A stretch of DNA of 64,000 bases. Source: Sycon ciliatum. Its lineage: Eukaryota > Porifera > Calcarea > Leucosolenida > Sycettidae. Each line of letters begins with the position of its first letter. The first letter of the stretch is position 1. The translations under genes were made by a program, and so were the position numbers. Positions 16,603 to 64,000 of the stretch are shown piece by piece. The notes beneath the pieces were generated by a model. That model did no database searches and was not told where the DNA came from. It saw only the letters and a list, made by a program, of their open reading frames with translations. The stretch covers positions 13,771,231 to 13,835,230 of the forward strand of contig NC_088647.1 in NCBI RefSeq assembly GCF_964019385.1. Direction: 5' to 3'.

Positions 16603-17007
16603 CTTGTCTTTGGTAAGTGGACACAAATGTGTGGGGCTAGAGTTGTCACGTGAGTTGCATTGTGGTTTGCTATACTTTTGAAGTACATGATTGTGTTTGG
16701 TAACATTGTATACCGTACCAGTAATAGTCATATCCTTTATTGCTGAACCCATAAATTGTGATACAGATTGTAAAGAACCATTCGAGGTAAAAGAAAAGCC
16801 ATTCATGGAAAATGAAGAAGAAGGAGAAAAGGTTGTTGTACCATGTCAGACAGAGTACATGACGTACTTGAAGTAGTAGTCACGCACCTACAAAATAATA
16901 TTGCAGGTTTAATATTATTATTATTATTATTATTAGCTAAAACCGTACCAGTCAGATAAGGTGGTAGACAGCAGGGAGAAGTACATTAGTACTGCAATAA
17001 TGTGTAC

Positions 17008-17628
17008 TACCGTAAAAGTCTGTAAATAAGTACGCACTTACCGTAAAATCCCGCCAGAGCGCCCCATCTCTCCTATCCGCCCCTCCCTGACTTCTTGTCA
17101 GGGACGTGATTGGTTGTATCCTCGTATGACTCTGTCATAGTCTGTGATGCCGTACTGTACTGCAGACGCGTGCCCGACCCCGTTGGAAATGTACGCAACA
17201 GTGCCCACCCTCTTGACCAGGGGTCGCACAAACCTTGAGTTTTGACGGGTCTGTACGACTCCTGGCTCTTGACCTTTGGTCGGTGTACGAGATGCACGAA
17301 CAGTTTTTGTAGGGTGAGTACTTTTTCATGTAGAACTGAATGCGGCAAGTAGGACTCGCCCATCCGCCCCTCCCCACCTGAAGCGTCGAGGAGGTAGGGG
17401 CGCTCTGGCGGGATTGTACGGTACTTTCGAATGTTGTGGTCACACCCGTACTAATCTTCGGGCGGGTACTAACTTTCGGACCCGGCTGACTTGTAATTGT
17501 ATGTAGTGGAGAAGTAATTGTTCATGCTACGTGCTGCATGTGCGAACCGTACCGGTACTTATTTCAGGCTGAACTTGACTTCAACACACAGAGTCAAAAG
17601 GATGAACGGTGTATTTATTTAGGGCAGG
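17008..17628. mobile_element. MITE family A, copy 2, interrupted by a second MITE
   Basis: The TACCGTAAAAGTCTGTAAAT end is at 17008. The element resumes after 17423 with GGTCACACCCGTACTAA and the interior of family A in inverse order relative to copy 1. The gap is exactly the element at 17039-17423. Confidence 0.85.
17039..17423. mobile_element. MITE B (385 bp), nested in family A
   Basis: Ends TACCGTAAAATCCCGCCAGAGCGCC-type, with inverse GGCGCTCTGGCGGGAT at about 17398-17413. Insertion inside another MITE dates it as the younger of the two. Confidence 0.85.
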
Positions 17629-17970
17629 GCCATTATTTAGCAATTGGGGGTCATCTGGCATTATCGATAATTTTCATGAAACGATAAAGTTTAATTATGA
17701 GAATTTATGGCCAATCCCCCCCCCAACGAAAAATATATTGACTTGACAGCTAGAATAGATTGATGCTTCAGCTATCAATGTTTTTTCATAACGGAACTCA
17801 TTGAAGGATCAGTATTGCAAAGTGAAAACTGTACGTTCCATACTATGAGCATAATGACAACTGATAACAGAGTATGCTCCATTTGCAGGTCTACTTGATC
17901 CAGCTACATAACATTATGGATTCCCCCCCCCCCCCAGGATTTATGATGCCATTTTTATCTGATGATGCAG

Positions 17971-18358
17971 CGGCGTCGGACACGGTACGGTCACTACGGT
18001 ACTGACCATACCACTTTTTGCCCCCAGGTACCCCATGAATCAATTATAATAATACAGTGGTCCCTTTATAATCCGGCACCATTTGTGCTAAAGAAATTCT
18101 GCTGGATTAGGGAGGGTGCTGGATTAACAAATCTTATCTACTATTGTAATGTGCACGAAGAGGACATTTTGGCTAATGAACATTGTGCTGGTTTATAGAG
18201 GGTGCTGGTTTATAAAGTGCTGGATTAGAGAGGGACGACTGTACACTGTTGTGGGCTCTAAATTGCCAAAATGTTCGCCTCGGCCACCCCTCCTCCACGA
18301 GTAAATTGTTCTTCCGATGTTTGGCCGTACCACACTAAAATACCTTCCGACACCCCTG
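17971..18358. mobile_element. MITE family L, copy 1, interrupted by MITE K
   Basis: Ends GGCGTCGGACACGGTACGG and TACCTTCCGACACCCCTG. Inverted relative to copies at 31598-31808 and 38707-38961. The interruption is the element at 18053-18243. Confidence 0.85.
18053..18243. mobile_element. MITE K (pogo/Tigger-like ends), nested in family L
   Basis: Ends TACAGTGGTCCCTTTATAAT and GAGAGGGACGACTGTA, TA flanks, and repeated GTGCTGGATTA / GCTGGTTTATA motifs. Confidence 0.85.
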
Positions 18359-18725
18359 TCAGATGGTGACCTTGCATGCTAGCTATAAACCCTTCCACAC
18401 AGGCCCAGCCCTTCCTTTAGCTAACTAACACCTGTATACACCTCAAGTTGCCAGCTACATGCACATGCATAATCATCATGGTCCAGATAGCCTGCAGATG
18501 CGACTGGGGATACTGTTGCAGTGTGCACACTGGCTGTACAGTATAACCTTTAAATATAACTGTTAAACAGTTATATTATGCATGTATGAATGCCTTGGGT
18601 TTCAGAACACTGCAGTGGTATGGCATGCATCTTGCCGAAGACGCGACCCCCCCCCCCCCCACCGAAAAGCACTGATTACACTGAGATCACTCTTAGCACA
18701 GCATTACTGCCATTAGCTAGTACAG

Positions 18726-18936
18726 TACAGTCAACTTAACTTCGCAAATAACGACTGCGGATATAACGACAATTCGTGAATAACGACAGAATTTCCATGC
18801 CCAGAGCAAAGTCCCATCCCACTGTAATACATATAATGAGACTTCGGGTACTAGTATAACGACACTTCGCGAATAAGGTCCATAAGGACACCTTTTTGAT
18901 GCCCGGCCGAGTGTCGTTATAAGCGAAGTTGGCTAT
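18726..18936. mobile_element. MITE family F, copy 2
   Basis: Inverted relative to 10125-10301, with ends TACAGTCAACTT and AAGTTGGCTA and several ATAACGACA motifs. Confidence 0.85.
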
Positions 18937-19104
18937 AGGTCTACATTGTCGCACTGAACTTGAAAAATGACCAATCGTGACCGATAGTATCATACACTCT
19001 TCACAATCTCTCTTATCCGGACTTCCAAGTAACTTCCGGTCATCTCTGTCTTTCGGGCACCCTGTGGGTGAGTTTTATTGGAAATATTACTACTCCTTTG
19101 CCAG

Positions 19105-19487
19105 TACCGTAAAGTCGCGGATAAAAGCCGGGTTTGCATACGAGCACATCGCGGATAGAAGCCTGAAAATCAAACGGGTCAAATGCATAAGCCTGTCGTG
19201 CGTAGAAGCCTGGCTTCTATGCAAGCTCGGATCGGGTAGGTCAAGAGTGCATGCCCTATGTACCATGATGTACGGTGCATAGTAAAACTGCCGCCATACC
19301 GGTAGTCAGTGGTAGATCTACGCGTGTCGCGCGTAGAAGCCTGGCTTCTATGTGCATACAAGCCTGGCAAAAATATCAGTGGTGCATATAAGCATGGTTT
19401 GCATACAAGCCTGGCTTGCATTAAAGCCTGATGCAGAAAGCGGCTTATGTGCTTATAAGCCCGGCTTTTATCCGCGACTTTACGGTA
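19105..19487. mobile_element. MITE E (383 bp; TACCGTAAAGTCGCGGATAA ends)
   Basis: Terminal repeats TACCGTAAAGTCGCGGATAA and the inverse at 19468-19487. The interior repeats AAGCCTGGCTT-type motifs. A lone half-end (TACCGTAATGTCGCGTATAA) is at 58418. Related to 5572-5755. Confidence 0.85.
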
Positions 19488-21283
19488 TTTGTGGAAATAG
19501 TGACACCATAGGCCAGATCTCTGGTCTGAATTCTGAGCCTTCCCTCCAAGATCGAGTTGTCCTTTTGGCTTCTGACGCCAGAGGGACTGCAAGAGGAGAC
19601 ACTGAGATACAAATAAGTTAACTGTTCATTGTATCTAACTTTGAGTGTGTTTTTCCCTCTGCTCGAGGGCATTTGCCTTGCTGGAAGAACGCGCCCAGCC
19701 CATCGTCGCAGCTATGCCAACGGGAGGTGCTTATTCATAGCCGGGTTAGGCCTAGGCACTATGCTGCATGGTCCTTAGGCTTAGGAGCAGATCCAGAGAT
19801 CTCTACACTGGGGGGTCCAGTTTAGCCAAAACTGACTACTTTCAAGTAGCTGATACAAAATTTAATACACGTATGGTTTCCAGTGCTGGCAGTATTATGC
19901 GAAATTTAGGGGTTCCGCGGAACCCCTGGAGCCCCCCCCCCCCCCCCCCCCCTGGATCCGTTGCTCTGCATGACTGCAGGTGCCGCATTGTTTACCTGCG
20001 GTGGTTGTGTACTTGTAGTACTAGTACTAGTAGTCACTAGTGCAGTAGTGGTGGCTGCGTGACGCCTGTTGCGTGTTGGCTAGGCTGCAGCTGACGTCGC
20101 ATCGGGACATTCCGGAAGCCGGATACAGCTGCCACAGCCTGTCACTGACTTAGACTTTGACCTGATCTGGCAGCATGATATGAGTTGTTGCATGCTGTTG
20201 TCATGGTTGTGGAGATTGACGCGTCGAGTTCCGGTATATCCGGTGGAGATCCGTGCATGGACGCCGGTTGGTGCAGCAGCCAGCATGCAGGCAGCTGCGA
20301 GAAAAGAACCGTCTTCACGAATCAGTGGTGTTGCACACAGCAAGCCAAATGTTCACGCACTGATCTGCTGCCAGCTACTAGTATCCGGCTTTGTGGGCGG
20401 CGCGGTGGCGTGTTAGCATTGAGCTACTCATTTTCTCATCATCATCCGAGGCTTTCACAATCACAAACCAATCTTTGGTTCATCTGCCAGTTTCGTACTG
20501 CATGCGAGGCGACCTACCAAACTCCAAGGCAAAGGCCTACCCAAAAGACCACCGCGTTATCCGCATGGTTATCAAAACTAACTAACATGAGATTGAGGGT
20601 AAGTGTTGAGGTTGGCGACCGCGAACCTACCGTGATTGGCTACAATGACTATGTTGCAGTACAGTGCTTACGAGATATTCGTATGCCGTGCCAGTGCGGC
20701 AGTGGCACGGCCCTGGGTCTGACGCAAGCACTGCAGATGTTAGAGTTTTTAGACCTTCCCTTGCCACACTCACTCATAGAGTCATAATCACAGACAGTCA
20801 TGTCAGGGAATGAAAGTCAATCCGCGTTATCATGGTTTTGTGTGAGAGGTCATCGTGTCTGCGCCCTGCGACTGATCTACCTGCTATTCGTCGCGCTGTC
20901 AACATTTTACACAGTTCAAGCTGTCAACAAGGTCAAGACGCAAGTCAGTGCTTGTCCAGCACCTAGCACCTGTCCAGAGACGATGAACTCTCGAGCTAGC
21001 TCCCTGCACTGCACTACGGATACAGCTACAACTACAAGTAGCTCATGAGCCCAGTGAAATTTTTGCTGTCACTGCAGCTGCTTCTGCTACACCGACATAC
21101 TATTACTTGTAGTAGTAGTCTATGCCACTACATCAGCTGACTGTAGCACTAAAAAAGTAAAAAGCAACACTAGCAGCTAGCTGAGCTGATGAGGCGGATA
21201 TTTCGTGTTTCTCTTTTCGCGGATTTGTTGCCACTGCAAGATGTAGCTAATATAATAGGCGTGTTGCTCTTTCGCCAGCAAGG

Positions 21284-62774
<41,491 letters not shown>

Positions 62775-62794
62775 GTACGTACTACATATAGTAC

Positions 62795-64000
62795 AGTGTA
62801 GCTGGAAACTAACTTCATGCAGTACATGGCTACGTCTGGCTGGAAACTAACTCCATGCAGTACATGGCTAGGTCTGGCTGGAAACTAACTTCATGCAGTA
62901 CATGGCTACGTCTGGCTGGAAACTAACTCCATGCAGTACATGGCTACGTCTGGCTGGAAACTAACTCCATGCAGTACATGGCTAGGTCTGGCTGGAAACT
63001 AACTTCATGCAGTACATGGCTACGTCTGGCTGGAAACTAACTTCATGCAGTACATGGCTACGTCTGGCTGGAAACTAACTTCATGCAGTACATGGCTAGG
63101 TCTGGCTGGAAACTAACTCCATGCAGTACATGGCTACGTCTGGCTGGAAACTAACTTCATGCAGTACATGGCTACGTCTGGCTGGAAACTAACTTCATGC
63201 AGTACATGGCTACGTCTGGCTGGAAACTAACTTCATGCAGTACATGGCTACGTCTGGCTGGAAACTAACTTCATGCAGTACATGGCTAGGTCTGGCTGGA
63301 AACTAACTCCATGCAGTACATGGCTACGTCTGGCTGGAAACTAACTTCATGCAGTACATGGCTACGTCTGGCTGGAAACTAACTTCATGCAGTACATGGC
63401 TACGTCTGGCTGGAAACTAACTTCATGCAGTACATGGCTACGTCTGGCGGGAAACTAACTTCATGCAGTACATGGCTACGTCTGGCTGGAAACTAACTTC
63501 ATGCAGTACATGGCTACGTCTGGCTGGAAACTAACTTCATGCAGTACATGGCTAGGTCTGGCTGGAAACTAACTCCATGCAGTACATGGCTAGGTCTGGC
63601 TGGAAACTAACTTCATGCAGTACATGGCTACGTCTGGCTGGAAACTAACTTCATGCAGTACATGGCTAGGTCTGGCTGGAAACTAACTCCATGCAGTACA
63701 TGGCTACGTCTGGCTGGAAACTAACTTCATGCAGTACATGGCTACGTCTGGCTGGAAACTAACTTCATGCAGTACATGGCTACGTCTGGCTGGAAACTAA
63801 CTTCATGCAGTACATGGCTACGTCTGGCGGGAAACTAACTTCATGCAGTACATGGCTACGTCTGGCTGGAAACTAACTTCATGCAGTACATGGCTACGTC
63901 TGGCTGGAAACTAACTTCATGCAGTACATGGCTAGGTCTGGCTGGAAACTAACTCCATGCAGTACATGGCTAGGTCTGGCTGGAAACTAACTTCATGCAG
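62795..64000. repeat. 38-bp minisatellite, at least 31 copies, with 380-bp higher-order period; runs off the window
   Basis: Unit TGGCTACGTCTGGCTGGAAA plus CTAACTTCATGCAGTACA. Variant sites are TACG/TAGG and TTCATG/TCCATG. The rare GGCGGG variant occurs at 63449 and 63829, 380 bp (ten units) apart, with matching neighbours. In Piezo intron 34. Confidence 0.97.

Larger units (their letters stand above)
15444..21283. other. Stomatin-Piezo intergenic region, rich in MITEs
   Basis: The 5.8 kb contains the stomatin 3' UTR, a chain of MITEs listed separately (16196-16314, 17008-17628, 17971-18358, 18726-18936, 19105-19487), several poly-C runs and the presumed Piezo promoter/5' UTR close to 21283. 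The open frame at 20185-20787 has no recognisable family and is not called. No protein gene is seen between stomatin and Piezo. Confidence 0.7.

Noticed and set aside
20185..20787. 200-residue ORF upstream of Piezo
   Set aside because: No domain, unlike composition, and no splice or homology support. It may be part of the Piezo 5' region.

Overview
This is animal nuclear DNA. It carries intron-rich genes with GT-AG (and one GC-AG) introns, two initiator-tRNA genes, and non-coding DNA filled with microsatellites, minisatellites, miniature inverted-repeat transposons (MITEs) and decayed retroelements. The four protein genes are animal families. Piezo aligns along its length with the vertebrate proteins from memory, but the repeat landscape is not vertebrate-like. 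An invertebrate, possibly a sponge or another early-branching animal, is my best guess. The species is inference, not something the sequence proves.

Layout of the genes: (1) 1-2590, + strand: 3' end of a STUB1/CHIP U-box ubiquitin ligase (three exons seen). (2) 4007-8735, - strand: complete PDCD5 gene, six exons, 127 aa, convergent with STUB1. (3) 9306-15443, + strand: complete stomatin-family gene, seven exons, 281 aa, divergent from PDCD5 across a 570-bp shared promoter interval that holds an 18-bp perfect palindrome. (4) 21284 to beyond the window end, + strand: a Piezo mechanosensitive channel gene. I assembled 34 consecutive exons with compatible phases (about 1881 residues). They cover the N-terminal blade and the beam/latch/clasp region. 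The pore module must lie downstream of the window. All exon coordinates are my own reading of splice signals and frame.

The Piezo introns hold most of the mobile DNA. Intron 7 has antisense fragments of a RAG1-N-domain transposon and a truncated Penelope-like element with GIY-YIG endonuclease and hammerhead-like repeat units. Intron 16 has a second fragment set of the first family. Intron 17 (7 kb) has a LINE 3' end with zinc fingers and a SAP-domain element with 82-bp direct repeats. Intron 28 has ten 10-bp units that read as a continuous heat-shock-element array. Intron 30 has two antisense initiator tRNA-Met genes flanking a coiled-coil ORF. Introns 29, 32 and 34 carry minisatellites; the last runs off the window with a 380-bp higher-order period.

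How the genes may work together: STUB1 and PDCD5 are housekeeping protein-quality and cell-death/chaperonin-associated factors. The adjacent stomatin and Piezo genes are the notable pair, because a stomatin-family protein (STOML3) is known to tune Piezo channel sensitivity in mammals. Here the two families are neighbours on the same strand with no protein-coding gene recognised between them.
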